From positions 62,001 to 126,000 of the forward strand of contig CAVVQM010000009.1 of assembly GCA_963750395.1 (NCBI GenBank): a stretch of DNA of 64,000 nucleotides. The letters are read 5' to 3'. The first letter of the stretch is position 1; every line of letters starts with the position of its first letter. This document shows, piece after piece, positions 36,954-44,771 of this stretch. Source of the DNA: JADJPO01 sp963750395. Lineage in GTDB: Bacteria; Actinomycetota; Actinomycetes; Actinomycetales; Kineosporiaceae. The translations under genes were made by a program, and so were the position numbers. Under the pieces are notes generated by a model. It worked only from the letters and a program-made list of their open reading frames with translations, made no database searches and was not told the origin of the DNA.

Positions 36954-37117
36954 CCTAGTGGATCCCTTGCGTTGCACCTCCCGGGTGGCACCGTCGTAGT
37001 CACGCACCAGCGTGCGGGAGCGCCAGACCTTGGGGGCATCGTGGTAAGAGCGGATCGCCCCGTGCGTGCCGAGCGGCATCGGTGGCCTCCCCATGCTCCC
37101 AGTTTACTCCCGGGAAA

Positions 37118-37223
37118 CGACGCTCGACGAGACCCGGTCGACGCTCGATAACACTCAAGATGATCCAAGGACTCTGTTGAATCACAACAGTATTCGCGGA
37201 TCGATGCGTGATGTTGCGCAACA
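37118..37223. promoter_or_regulatory. Repeat cluster between integrase start and attR
   Basis: In this AT-richer stretch CGACGCTCGA occurs twice (37118-37127, 37139-37148; 21 bp apart), then a perfect inverted repeat CTGTTG-AATCA-CAACAG (37174-37190), then the palindrome TGTTGCGCAACA (37212-37223). Position suggests integrase arm sites and the integrase promoter or a recombination-directionality site. Binding is inferred. Confidence 0.45.
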
Positions 37224-37243
37224 ACACTCAGGGACGTGGGTGA

Positions 37244-37282
37244 AATCCATTGGTTCCGGGTTCGAGCCCCGGGGGGCCTACA
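37244..37282 (+). other. attR: 39-bp duplicate of the tRNA-Lys 3' end
   Basis: Exact copy of 30095-30133. It lacks the 5' half of the tRNA and is therefore not a second tRNA gene. The flanks differ on both sides (TGA before, GACGCCC after), so the identity stops abruptly as expected for an attachment core. Confidence 0.9.
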
Positions 37283-37696
37283 GACGCCCAGGTCAGGGGC
37301 TCGTCACCGCTCTGGCCCTGCCGCTGGTGGTCGCCCAGCGACTCGACTGCGGGGCGTTGGTCAGCCTGGGCGTCGGCATCGCCTCCGCGGAGGGTCCCGA
37401 GCGGCGGCTGGCGGATCCTCGTCCGTGATGGCCCGGACCAGCTGGAGAGCCTGGTCGCGGTCCAGTCCGGCTCCGCGATCGCCATCTCAAGCACCATCCG
37501 GCGAACGTGGAGACACGCAGGCCGCTGGATCGGTGACCCACCTCGGAGGCCGGCCCGAGTCCACCTGTGACGAGGCTGTGAACCAGCGGGGTCACCTGTG
37601 AATCAGCTTGGAGAACCGACGAAGTCCTGAGCCCGCTGCGGCGCTCGCCGACGGCTCTCGTGAGGCCGGCGGTCGGCCGACGAGAGGGCGAGCGAG
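37283..37696. other. Geneless stretch right of the island
   Basis: About 410 bp in which no frame on either strand reads like a protein. It may hold the remains of whatever followed the tRNA gene before integration. Two ACCTGTGA words near 37560 and 37590 are the only repeats noted. Confidence 0.4.
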
Positions 37697-38338
37697 ATGA
37701 CGATGTCTGTTTCCACCACTGCCTCGGGCTGGGGCGCCGATGCAACGTCCCGCTCGGGTTCGCTGACCGGGGCGCAGGGCCAGCGGCCGGGCGGTGGCGG
37801 CCCGCTGGCCGACGCCGCGAAGGCGCTCGGCATGAGCGGCGACGAGGTGCGTTCTGCGCTCACCGGCGGGCAGAGTCTGGATGATCTGGCCGCGGCCAAG
37901 GGGATGCCCCATGAGGACCTGGTGGACGCACTGAAGGCGAACATGCCGAACGACCTGCGCAACAGCGGTCAGGCGGACGCGGTCGCCGAGAGGATGGCGA
38001 GCACGAAGGGCCTCGACGCGGTGGCGCCGGCCGGCGGGGCGAGCGGCGCCGACGGGGTGCGGGGGTCGCGTCCGGCCGGTCTTCCCCCGGGCCGGCCGCC
38101 CGGTCCGCCCCCCGGCGGGTCCGGCGAGAGCACCGGGGTGCTGGGTTCGAGGCTGACCGAATCCCAGAGCGGGACCCTGGAGGCGCTCGCGGCCCTGCTG
38201 GACACCGACTCCGAGAGCCTGCTCGACCCGCTCACCTCAGGCACGAGCCTGGCCGACCTGGTGCAGGGGGCGGGCCTCGACGGGAAGGCCCTGTCCGGGA
38301 TCGTCCAGGACGGTCTTCTCTTCGACGCCAGGCTCTGA
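37697..38338 (+). CDS. Hypothetical protein with two short helical repeat domains
   Basis: 213 residues. Two similar helical modules flank a Pro/Gly linker (GLPPGRPPGPPPGGSGE): the first around residues 40-85 (AAKALGMSGDEVRSALTGGQ, then SLDDLAAAKGMPHEDLVDAL), the second around 155-205 (LAALLDTDSESLLDPLTSGT, SLADLVQGAGLDG). The pattern S-L-D/A-D-L-x-x-x-x-G occurs in both and is also found in secreted or DNA-associated actinobacterial and firmicute proteins, but no function follows from it. No signal peptide. Single gene, converging with the OYE gene. ATG at 37703 is an alternative start. Confidence 0.65.
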   Translation: MTMSVSTTASGWGADATSRSGSLTGAQGQRPGGGGPLADAAKALGMSGDEVRSALTGGQSLDDLAAAKGMPHEDLVDALKANMPNDLRNSGQADAVAERMASTKGLDAVAPAGGASGADGVRGSRPAGLPPGRPPGPPPGGSGESTGVLGSRLTESQSGTLEALAALLDTDSESLLDPLTSGTSLADLVQGAGLDGKALSGIVQDGLLFDARL

Positions 38339-38465
38339 GACGGTCCGTCAAGGGTCAGGTGCCCCCTGTTCCTGACGGGTCACCACCACCCTGCACGCCC
38401 GGCTGGACTGCTCGACCTAATGGAGTCCTCACCCGCACGACGTGCTTCACGGCCGAGGCGCCGAG

Positions 38466-38549
38466 CCACAGGTTCGTCGTTGGGGCCCGCCGCGACGGCC
38501 TGCCCAGGTTGGTTCGGGGCTGGGTCCGGGAGCAACGACGAACCTGTGG
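38466..38549. repeat. Perfect 17-bp inverted repeat between convergent genes
   Basis: CCACAGGTTCGTCGTTG at 38466-38482 is exactly reverse-complemented at 38533-38549, with a 50-bp GC-rich loop. It lies between the ends of two convergent genes, so it may act as a two-way transcription terminator, but the long loop and the nearby variant GGTTCG...GTGCACAACG suggest it could instead be a dispersed repeat. Confidence 0.85.
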
Positions 38550-38582
38550 TTCGCCGGTTCGTGCACAACGGCGGGGTTGCGT

Positions 38583-39818
38583 TCACGCGATGGGTGCCGG
38601 TCGTGACCGCGTGTCGAAGGCTCGCCGCCAGGCGGCAACGCGCCGGGCGTCGCGAGACTCGTACGCCTCGATCGCCTCACTGAGCGAGGGGTGGAAGGCG
38701 TCCTCCTCGCCGTTCGCGAGCGCTGTGAGCCGCATGGTGAACCATGCGGTGATCCCGCCCGCCGGCCGCGACTCGAAGCGGGGGAACTGCGGGTCGCCCC
38801 CGTCCGGACGCAGCCACGCCTTCGCGACGTCGGGGTCCAGCACCATGGCCCTCGCGAGCCCGACGATGTCCGTCGCCCCGGTCATGACGGCGGCTGCCGC
38901 CTCAGATCGAGTCTTGAATCCGCCCGTCAGCATCAACGGCGCGTCCGTGACAGTCCGTGCCCGCCGGGCGAATTCAAGGAAATAGGGCCCCGCCGACCTG
39001 CGATCAGAACTCGCCGGGGCACCGGGGAAGTAGGTCCCTCCGCTGATGTCGATCAGATCCACACCCTCGTCTCCCAGGAGCGAGATCGCAACGAGGGCGT
39101 CGTCCTCACTCAGACCGCCGTGGAGCTGATCGCTTGAGTTGATCTTGACAGCGAGGGCGAACTCCGCACCCACCTCGGCTCGGACCCGCCGCACGATGTC
39201 CAGGAGAAGCCGGCATCGGGCCTCGATGGATCCGCCGTAGTGATCGGTGCGGTGGTTGAACAGCGGTGACAGGAACTGGCTCAACAAGAACCCGTGGCCG
39301 GCGTGTATCTCGACACCACCGAAACCGACACCCTGGGCATGGGCAGCCGCTCTGGCGTAGATCATCGGCAGCGCATCGACCTCGGACCGGGTGAGCCCAT
39401 CGCACCGAAGGCCATCGACGTCCAGCGCCGATGGACCCGCCGGGCGAGAGATCGGACCGTGAGCCAGCGCGCCGGCATGGCCGAGCTGCGGCCAGACCTG
39501 GGCACCGTCGGTGGATCCGGCGGCGGCGAGCCGACGCAGGAGCGCATTGTCGGCACCGGGCCCGAGCACGAGGTTTCCCGGCTTCTCCGGATAGCGATGA
39601 TCCACCTGAACCTCACCGATGAGCGACAAGGCTGCGCCGCCCCTCGACCACCTCCGATAGAGCTCGACCTGTTTATCGGTCGGACGACCAGCGCCGTCTC
39701 CCAGGGAATCGGACATCGCAGCTTTCACGAGCCGGTTCTTCAGCACGACTCCACACGGAAGCTCCAACGGCGCCGCAAGGACGTCGGCCTCGGTCACAGT
39801 GCCGGTCTGCTGGATCAT
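38583..39818 (-). CDS. Old yellow enzyme-family NADH:flavin oxidoreductase
   Basis: An FMN-binding TIM barrel of the OYE family, 411 residues from the ATG at 39818. Family features: LKNRLVKAAMSDSLGDGAGR at the N-terminus, VWPQLGHAGALAHG, VEIHAGHGFLLSQFLSPLFN, then RTDHYGGSIEARCRLLLDIV, and LMLTGGFKTRSEAAAAVMTG with the FMN-phosphate loop. The HAGHG sequence replaces the more common HGAHG. It is a single-domain enzyme lacking the C-terminal FeS/FAD module of 2,4-dienoyl-CoA reductase. Substrate unknown. The neighbourhood gives no pathway clue. Confidence 0.85.
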   Translation of the reverse strand: MIQQTGTVTEADVLAAPLELPCGVVLKNRLVKAAMSDSLGDGAGRPTDKQVELYRRWSRGGAALSLIGEVQVDHRYPEKPGNLVLGPGADNALLRRLAAAGSTDGAQVWPQLGHAGALAHGPISRPAGPSALDVDGLRCDGLTRSEVDALPMIYARAAAHAQGVGFGGVEIHAGHGFLLSQFLSPLFNHRTDHYGGSIEARCRLLLDIVRRVRAEVGAEFALAVKINSSDQLHGGLSEDDALVAISLLGDEGVDLIDISGGTYFPGAPASSDRRSAGPYFLEFARRARTVTDAPLMLTGGFKTRSEAAAAVMTGATDIVGLARAMVLDPDVAKAWLRPDGGDPQFPRFESRPAGGITAWFTMRLTALANGEEDAFHPSLSEAIEAYESRDARRVAAWRRAFDTRSRPAPIA

Positions 39819-40113
39819 CACGTCACGCTGAGCATGGCGCGCAGAATCCTGCCCACCGCAGGGACATCCGCCGCAGGATCGACGGCCTACCACCCGTGCG
39901 GAGCGAACCGGTCACCACGGGCAGGGGCCGCAGCACCAACAGGTGACCTCAACGGGTGGGGCCTTATCCGCATGGGTACTCATGTCGACCTCCCGACGCC
40001 GACGCTACTCCCAGAACGGACAGGCCTGACCCGTGCCTGACGCGGGACACGAGACCGCGCACGGAACGAGACGAGGTCGAGTACTCGGCCTCCGGGGGAG
40101 GAGGTGAGCTCCC

Positions 40114-40476
40114 TTGCCCAGGGGATCGGACTACCAGGGGCCACGCGAGGCCCTCGACTCCTACGCCGCGGTGGTGGATGGCAGTAGCGGCGACTCGGCA
40201 GTGAAGGGCGCCAAGAACCCGTACACGGCGCGCAACGGCCACATGTTCAGCTTCTTGGACATCGACGGCACGATGGCGCTGCGCCTGCCGGACGAGCTCC
40301 GGGAGGAGTTCCTGGCTCGCTACGAGAGCGGTCCCGTCGTCCAGTACGGGAGCGTCATGCGCGGTTACGTCTCGGTGCCCGCCGACCTGCTCCGAAGCAC
40401 CGACGAGCTCCGGGAGTGGTTCGACATGAGCTACGACTGGATAGGCACGCTGGAACCCAAGCCGACGAAGAAGTAG
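40114..40476 (+). CDS. Small TfoX/YjbR-like protein
   Basis: 120 residues starting at a TTG with a strong GGGGGAGGAGG ribosome site 9-10 bases upstream, which decides the start. The fold-like segment NGHMFSFLDIDGTMALRLPD and the ending YDWIGTLEPKPTKK resemble small actinobacterial proteins annotated as TfoX N-terminal or MmcQ/YjbR-like. Such proteins have no agreed activity. The name is tentative; the gene itself is well supported by codon pattern and ribosome site. Confidence 0.6.
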   Translation: MPRGSDYQGPREALDSYAAVVDGSSGDSAVKGAKNPYTARNGHMFSFLDIDGTMALRLPDELREEFLARYESGPVVQYGSVMRGYVSVPADLLRSTDELREWFDMSYDWIGTLEPKPTKK

Positions 40477-40573
40477 CCGAGTGCGGACCGGCGCGCCTGG
40501 CGGATCAGGGGATGACAGACGTGGTCGTGACTGGCGATGCTGGAGCTGCCACTCACGCCGGAGGCAGCGTCCG

Positions 40574-42193
40574 ATGACGCCCGACACGCCTGTCCACACC
40601 GACCCGGCCGGTCGGTGGCATCGGGTGCGCGACGCCTTGGCCGACCGGGAGCGCGCGTCGCTCACCCCGGCTGAACTGGACGCCCTGGCCGATGCGTGGT
40701 TCTGGCTCGACGACCCCGACGCGTCGGTCGACGTGCGCCGCAGCGCCTACCAGGCCCACGTCGAGGCCGGCGACGACCGGGGAGCCGCGCTTGCGGCCTG
40801 GCGCCTGTTCTACGACCACTTCCTGGTCGGGGAGGAGGCCCTCGCGGGCGGTTGGATCGAGCGCTGCCGCCACCACGTGCGCGACGGCGACGATCTCGCG
40901 GCGGGCTGGCTCGCCGTGGCCGACTCCGACCGCGCCAGCGGGGTCGGGGACCACGCCGCCGCCCTGGCCATGGCCGAACAGGCCCGTGACCTCGGACGTC
41001 GCACCGCCGACCCGGACCTGACCGCGATGGCTCTGCAGGCCGAGGCCCGCTCCCGGCTCGACCTCGGCCAACGCCGACGCGCCCTGGCGCTGCTCGACGA
41101 GGTGATGATCGCGGTCATCAACGACGAACTGCAGCCTCTCTACACCGGATGGGTGTTCTGCAACGTCGTCTCGTGCTGCTACTCGATCGCCGACCTGCGG
41201 CGGGCCTCAGAGTGGAGCGAGGCCGCGCTGCACTGGTGCGCGACGATGCGTGAGGGGCTGATGTACCCGGGGCTGTGCCGGGTGTATGCGGTCGAGCTGG
41301 CCCACCTGCGCGGCGAGTGGGACACGGCGGCCGCCGACGCCGAGCGGGCCTGTCGCGAACTGACCATCTTCGACCCGCGCTATGCCGGACAGGCCTTCTG
41401 CCTGGTCGGCGATCTGCATCGGCTCCGCGGGGAGCTGGACGCCGCCGAGATCGCCTACACCCGCGCCCATCAGCTGGGCTGTTCCCCGCAGCCCGGTCTG
41501 GCGCTGCTGCGCCTGGCCCAGGGCCGAGCCGACGAGGCACGCGCGGCGCTGTGCTCGGCGCTGCGCCCCGGACCGGGCCGACCGCTGCCCCACGCGAGGC
41601 TGCTCACCGCGGCCATCGACGTCGCCGTGGCACTGGCCGATCACACCCTGCTCGAGGAGTCGGTCCGCAGCCTCGTCGCCGTCGCGGACGCGACCGGCAG
41701 CAGCCTGATCGAGGCCCTCGCCGACAGCGCCCGCGGGGAACAGGCCTTGATCATGGACGACGCCGACACAGCTGGCCTTCAGTTCGCCTCCGCCGCAACG
41801 CATCTGCAGGAGCTCGGCTTCCCCTACGAGGCGGCCCGTTGTCGAATGCGGTCGGCCGTGGCCGCGGCCGTCCTGGGCGATACCGACACCGCCCGGCTGG
41901 AGCTGACCAGCGCCACCGCGGTCTTCGAACAGCTCGGTGCCGCACCGGATCTCGCGCTCGCGCGGGCATCGATGGCCGGCTCTGGGGCCTGCCCGCTCAC
42001 CCTGCGCGAACTGGAGGTGCTGCGGCAGGTCGCCGCGGGCCGGACCGACCGGCAGGTCGCCACCGCGCTGCACCTCAGCCCGCACACGGTGGCCCGGCAC
42101 ATGACGAACATCCGCACCAAGCTCGGCGTGGGCTCGCGCACCGCGGCGACCGCCCTGGCCTATGACCGGGGCTGGTTGGGGCATTCACCCTGA
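40574..42193 (+). CDS. LuxR-family regulator with a TPR-like N-terminal region
   Basis: The protein has 539 residues. Residues 1-about 470 are helical repeats in the style of MalT/LAL regulators (AEQARDLGRRTADPDLTAMA, SVVRRSAYQ-type pairs), without a P-loop NTPase. The last 65 residues are a LuxR HTH: CPLTLRELEVLRQVAAGRTD and HLSPHTVARHMTNIRTKLGV. It therefore resembles the C-terminal half of a LAL regulator. A methyltransferase gene follows 94 bp downstream in the same direction; similar pairs occur in actinobacteria, so it may control that gene. Confidence 0.8.
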   Translation: MTPDTPVHTDPAGRWHRVRDALADRERASLTPAELDALADAWFWLDDPDASVDVRRSAYQAHVEAGDDRGAALAAWRLFYDHFLVGEEALAGGWIERCRHHVRDGDDLAAGWLAVADSDRASGVGDHAAALAMAEQARDLGRRTADPDLTAMALQAEARSRLDLGQRRRALALLDEVMIAVINDELQPLYTGWVFCNVVSCCYSIADLRRASEWSEAALHWCATMREGLMYPGLCRVYAVELAHLRGEWDTAAADAERACRELTIFDPRYAGQAFCLVGDLHRLRGELDAAEIAYTRAHQLGCSPQPGLALLRLAQGRADEARAALCSALRPGPGRPLPHARLLTAAIDVAVALADHTLLEESVRSLVAVADATGSSLIEALADSARGEQALIMDDADTAGLQFASAATHLQELGFPYEAARCRMRSAVAAAVLGDTDTARLELTSATAVFEQLGAAPDLALARASMAGSGACPLTLRELEVLRQVAAGRTDRQVATALHLSPHTVARHMTNIRTKLGVGSRTAATALAYDRGWLGHSP

Positions 42194-42286
42194 CCCCCCG
42201 ATGGCTGATCCCGGGCATCCCGGCCCGGGCGCGGATGGCGCCTTCCGGCGATGCGGCGTCCTGCCTCGCCTCCCTACGGTCGAGCC

Positions 42287-43129
42287 ATGACCACCAGAGA
42301 CGACACAGCACACATCACCGACCCCGGCCGGGAGACCTTCCAGATCCCCCTCGCGATCGCCGAGGCCTACGAGCGGCGGTTCGTGCCGTCGATCTTCGCC
42401 GAATGGGCACCGCACACGCTCGACGCGGCCGGTGCCACCCATGGCAGCAGACTGCTCGATGTGGCCTGCGGCACCGGCATCGTGGCTCGGACCGGCGCCG
42501 AACGGGTGGGCCCGGGCGGCGTGGTCGTCGGTGTCGACCTCAACGAGGCGATGCTCACCGTTGCCCGCCGAATCGCACCCGAGATCGACTGGCGACAGGG
42601 CGATGTGGACGACCTGCCCGTCGAGGACGCCGCCTTCGACGCGGTCACCTGCCAGATGGCGATGATGTTCTTCCCCGACCGCGCAGCCGCCTTCAGGCAG
42701 ATGCGCCGTGCCCTGGCGCCCGCGGGACGCATCGGTGTCGTCGTCCCTACGGGGCTGAACACCCAGCCCGCCTACCGGGTGTTCGTGGACGTGGCGGTAC
42801 GCCATGCCGGCTCGGGCGCCGCGTCCCTGCTGGGCACCTACTGGAGCTGCGGCGACCTGGACGAGCTGGGCCGGCAGGCCGAGGATGCCGGCCTGCGCAT
42901 CGTCGAGACCCGCACCCGCACCGGGACCGCCACGTTCGCCTCGTGCGACGAGTTCGTCGCCACCGAGATCGACGCCTCCCCGCTTGCGGAGCGGATCGAC
43001 ACCGATGTGCGGGAGCGGATCATGCGTGACACCCGCGCCGCACTGGCGCGGTACACGACCGGGCAGGGCGACTTCGCCGTCCCGCTGCTGTGTCACGTGG
43101 TGTCGGCCGCCCCCTCACCGCCGGCGTGA
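42287..43129 (+). CDS. Class I SAM-dependent methyltransferase
   Basis: 280 residues. SAM-binding motif I is LLDVACGTGIVARTGAERVG, motif II VVGVDLNEAMLTVARR, motif III VTCQMAMMFFPDRAAAFRQM, and the post-motif RRALAPAGRIGVVV. The overall pattern is that of UbiE/MenG-like small-molecule methyltransferases with a C-terminal substrate region. Substrate unknown. ATG 42287 preferred over an earlier in-frame ATG; the last 15 bp overlap the convergent DUF6069 gene. Confidence 0.85.
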   Translation: MTTRDDTAHITDPGRETFQIPLAIAEAYERRFVPSIFAEWAPHTLDAAGATHGSRLLDVACGTGIVARTGAERVGPGGVVVGVDLNEAMLTVARRIAPEIDWRQGDVDDLPVEDAAFDAVTCQMAMMFFPDRAAAFRQMRRALAPAGRIGVVVPTGLNTQPAYRVFVDVAVRHAGSGAASLLGTYWSCGDLDELGRQAEDAGLRIVETRTRTGTATFASCDEFVATEIDASPLAERIDTDVRERIMRDTRAALARYTTGQGDFAVPLLCHVVSAAPSPPA

Positions 43130-43618
43130 CAGCCTCGCGGCGTCCTCGACGTGGAAGCGCGGCTCGTACCGCGACCGCTCACTGAGCGCGACGCCGGGGA
43201 TCAGCACGCTGCCCGCCGCCAGAAGGATGACGACCAACGCCAGTCGCGTGGTCAACGGACCCTGCGCGCCGAACAGCCAGGAGACGGACAGCAGCAGCAC
43301 GGCCACCGCGAGGGAGGTCCAGACCCCGCGCGCATGACGGGTGAGCTGCTCCACCACGGCGAGGCTGACCAGGGCGACAGCGGAGGCCGCGAGCGAGACG
43401 GCCGCCACGAGGCTGAGTCCGACGTCGTAGCGCGTGCCGTTGAGAACCACAACGAGGTCGTTCCCGACGAGGAACCCCACCAGAGCCCAGGTGAACATGC
43501 TCATCGCCAGGGTCGCGATGACGGTGATCAGGCGGGTCGTCGCCGGGTGTCCCGAGGCGGTGTGGACGTGGACGGCGCGCACTCGCAGAGGTCGTTGTGA
43601 GGTGCGTGTGGTTGCCAT
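43115..43618 (-). CDS. DUF6069-like four-helix membrane protein
   Basis: The 167-residue protein has four membrane helices: LITVIATLAMSMFTWALVGF, SLVAAVSLAASAVALVSLAV, LAVAVLLLSVSWLFGA and LALVVILLAAGSVLIPGVAL, with the helix pattern and spacing of DUF6069. The family has no known function. It converges with the methyltransferase and overlaps it by 15 bp. Confidence 0.7.
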   Translation of the reverse strand: MATTRTSQRPLRVRAVHVHTASGHPATTRLITVIATLAMSMFTWALVGFLVGNDLVVVLNGTRYDVGLSLVAAVSLAASAVALVSLAVVEQLTRHARGVWTSLAVAVLLLSVSWLFGAQGPLTTRLALVVILLAAGSVLIPGVALSERSRYEPRFHVEDAARLSRRR

Positions 43619-43712
43619 GGCCGACTCCTTCCTGCCCCGACAAGCCGGTCAAACCCCTACACTCTGGTCAACGAACGACGCCGACCGTTTGATGCCGGCG
43701 CGGCCCACCGAG

Positions 43713-44597
43713 CTATCCCACCGCTGCTGTTCGCTGGGCTCCCAGCACCAGGCCGCTGGCGACGACGACCAGCGCCATGCCCGCGAGCTGGACGGGGTGC
43801 AGTCGCTGCCCGAGGACGAGCAGACCGGCCAGCGCCGCGACGGCCGGTTCGAGGCTGAGCAGGATGCCGAACACCCCGGCCGACAGGCGGCGCAGGGCGA
43901 TCAGTTCCAGCGAGTAGGGCAGCACGCTCGACAGCAGGGCGACACCCACCCCGATGGTCAGGGCGGGCGCGGTCCACGAGGGCAGCGAGCCGATGCCGAC
44001 CGGCAGCAGGACCACGGTGGAGACCACCATCGCCAGGGCGAGACCCTGCAACTGCGGGAAGGACCGCCCCACCCGCGCGCTGGTCAGGATGTAGGCGGCC
44101 CAGCACGCCCCCGCCAGCGCCGCGAGGGCCAGCCCCAGCCAGTCCAGGTCGGCCAGCGGCGCGGTGAAGGCCTCGGAGATCATCACCACTCCGAGACCGG
44201 CGCCGAGCACGGCCGCGACGTCCAGCGCTCGCCGGGACAGGACGGCGGCCAGCACCAGGGGCCCGATGAACTCCACCGTCACCGCCACACCGATCGGCAG
44301 CCGCGCGAGCGCGCCGTAGAAGGACCAGTTCATCAGAGCGAGCGCGAGCCCGAAGGCGATGACATCCGCCCACGCGCCGCGGCTGTGCCCGCGCCAGGCC
44401 GGACGCGCGATCAGGACCATGATCACCACGGCCATCCCCATCCGCATCAGGACCGCCCCACCGACCCCGACCCGTGGGATCAGCGTGGCCGCGAGGGCCC
44501 CGCCGAACTGTACGGAGACGACACCGCCGAGAACGAGCAGCGGCGCCGGAACCACACCCCCCGGCCGGCCGTCGTCCGGTGCCGCCTGTCGGGTCAC
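43713..44597 (-). CDS. EamA/RhtA-type drug/metabolite exporter
   Basis: 294 residues with ten membrane helices in two EamA repeats. FGLALALMNWSFYGALARLP and GVAVTVEFIGPLVLAAVLSR, then VALLSSVLPYSLELIALRRL and SAGVFGILLSLEPAVAALAG are characteristic of the RhtA (threonine/homoserine exporter) subgroup, in which the conserved N-W-x-F-Y and S-L-E-P-A positions occur. Export of an amino acid or analogue is inferred from the subgroup. Divergent from the PEPCK-like gene. Confidence 0.88.
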   Translation of the reverse strand: MTRQAAPDDGRPGGVVPAPLLVLGGVVSVQFGGALAATLIPRVGVGGAVLMRMGMAVVIMVLIARPAWRGHSRGAWADVIAFGLALALMNWSFYGALARLPIGVAVTVEFIGPLVLAAVLSRRALDVAAVLGAGLGVVMISEAFTAPLADLDWLGLALAALAGACWAAYILTSARVGRSFPQLQGLALAMVVSTVVLLPVGIGSLPSWTAPALTIGVGVALLSSVLPYSLELIALRRLSAGVFGILLSLEPAVAALAGLLVLGQRLHPVQLAGMALVVVASGLVLGAQRTAAVG

Positions 44598-44771
44598 ATG
44601 GGCAGGCTAGTGCCGCGCCCGGAGGTCAAAGGTCTCTGCACCCGCCGTGGCGCGCTTGCTAGCGTTGTGCGGAACCCGGATGGCACTGTCGCCTGAGCCG
44701 AACCCATCCCGATCGATCCGAGCCGAACATCGCGAACCCCATGCCCGTGCGCACGCCCTAGGAGTGGCTAC

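Larger units (their letters stand above)
34163..37094 (-). pseudogene. int: Tyrosine recombinase (island integrase), interrupted by an IS and truncated
   Basis: The N-terminal segment (37094-36954) encodes MGRPPMPLGTHGAIRSYHD and TLVRDYDGATREVQRKGST, an arm-site-binding region. It continues, after removal of the IS and one copy of its target repeat, in frame as RGESRRVLAEALRDRVYVGA (35062 downward), the SAM-like core-binding domain, then the catalytic domain with box-I arginine in FLLGTGLRISEASAVHWDDL. A one-base shift near 34500 precedes VVRLKGHGLILQREESSKLT; the box-II HVFR is present in WVTSHVFRKTVATVMDEAG. There the gene ends: the second histidine/tryptophan box and the catalytic tyrosine are missing. 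Three independent defects make it non-functional. Confidence 0.88.
30095..37282. mobile_element. Degenerate 7.2-kb integrated island in tRNA-Lys
   Basis: Bounded by the 39-bp direct repeats, with the intact tRNA at the left and only its 3' fragment at the right. Contents: AbiE toxin-antitoxin operon, membrane protein, truncated TPR protein, and a tyrosine integrase whose 5' end is 150 bp from attR. The integrase is broken by an IS1380-family insertion, a frameshift and a 3' truncation, so self-excision is unlikely. No replication, transfer or capsid genes are present, so the type of original element (ICE, plasmid-like or phage) cannot be told. Confidence 0.88.

Noticed and set aside
37244..37282. 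Second tRNA-Lys gene
   Set aside because: Only the 3' half is present, with no D arm or 5' acceptor strand; it is the right attachment repeat of the island.
37228..37497. Minus-strand open frame beginning in the region right of the island
   Set aside because: It runs through the tRNA fragment and translates it as GPPGLEPGTNGF, a well-known artefact of tRNA ends.
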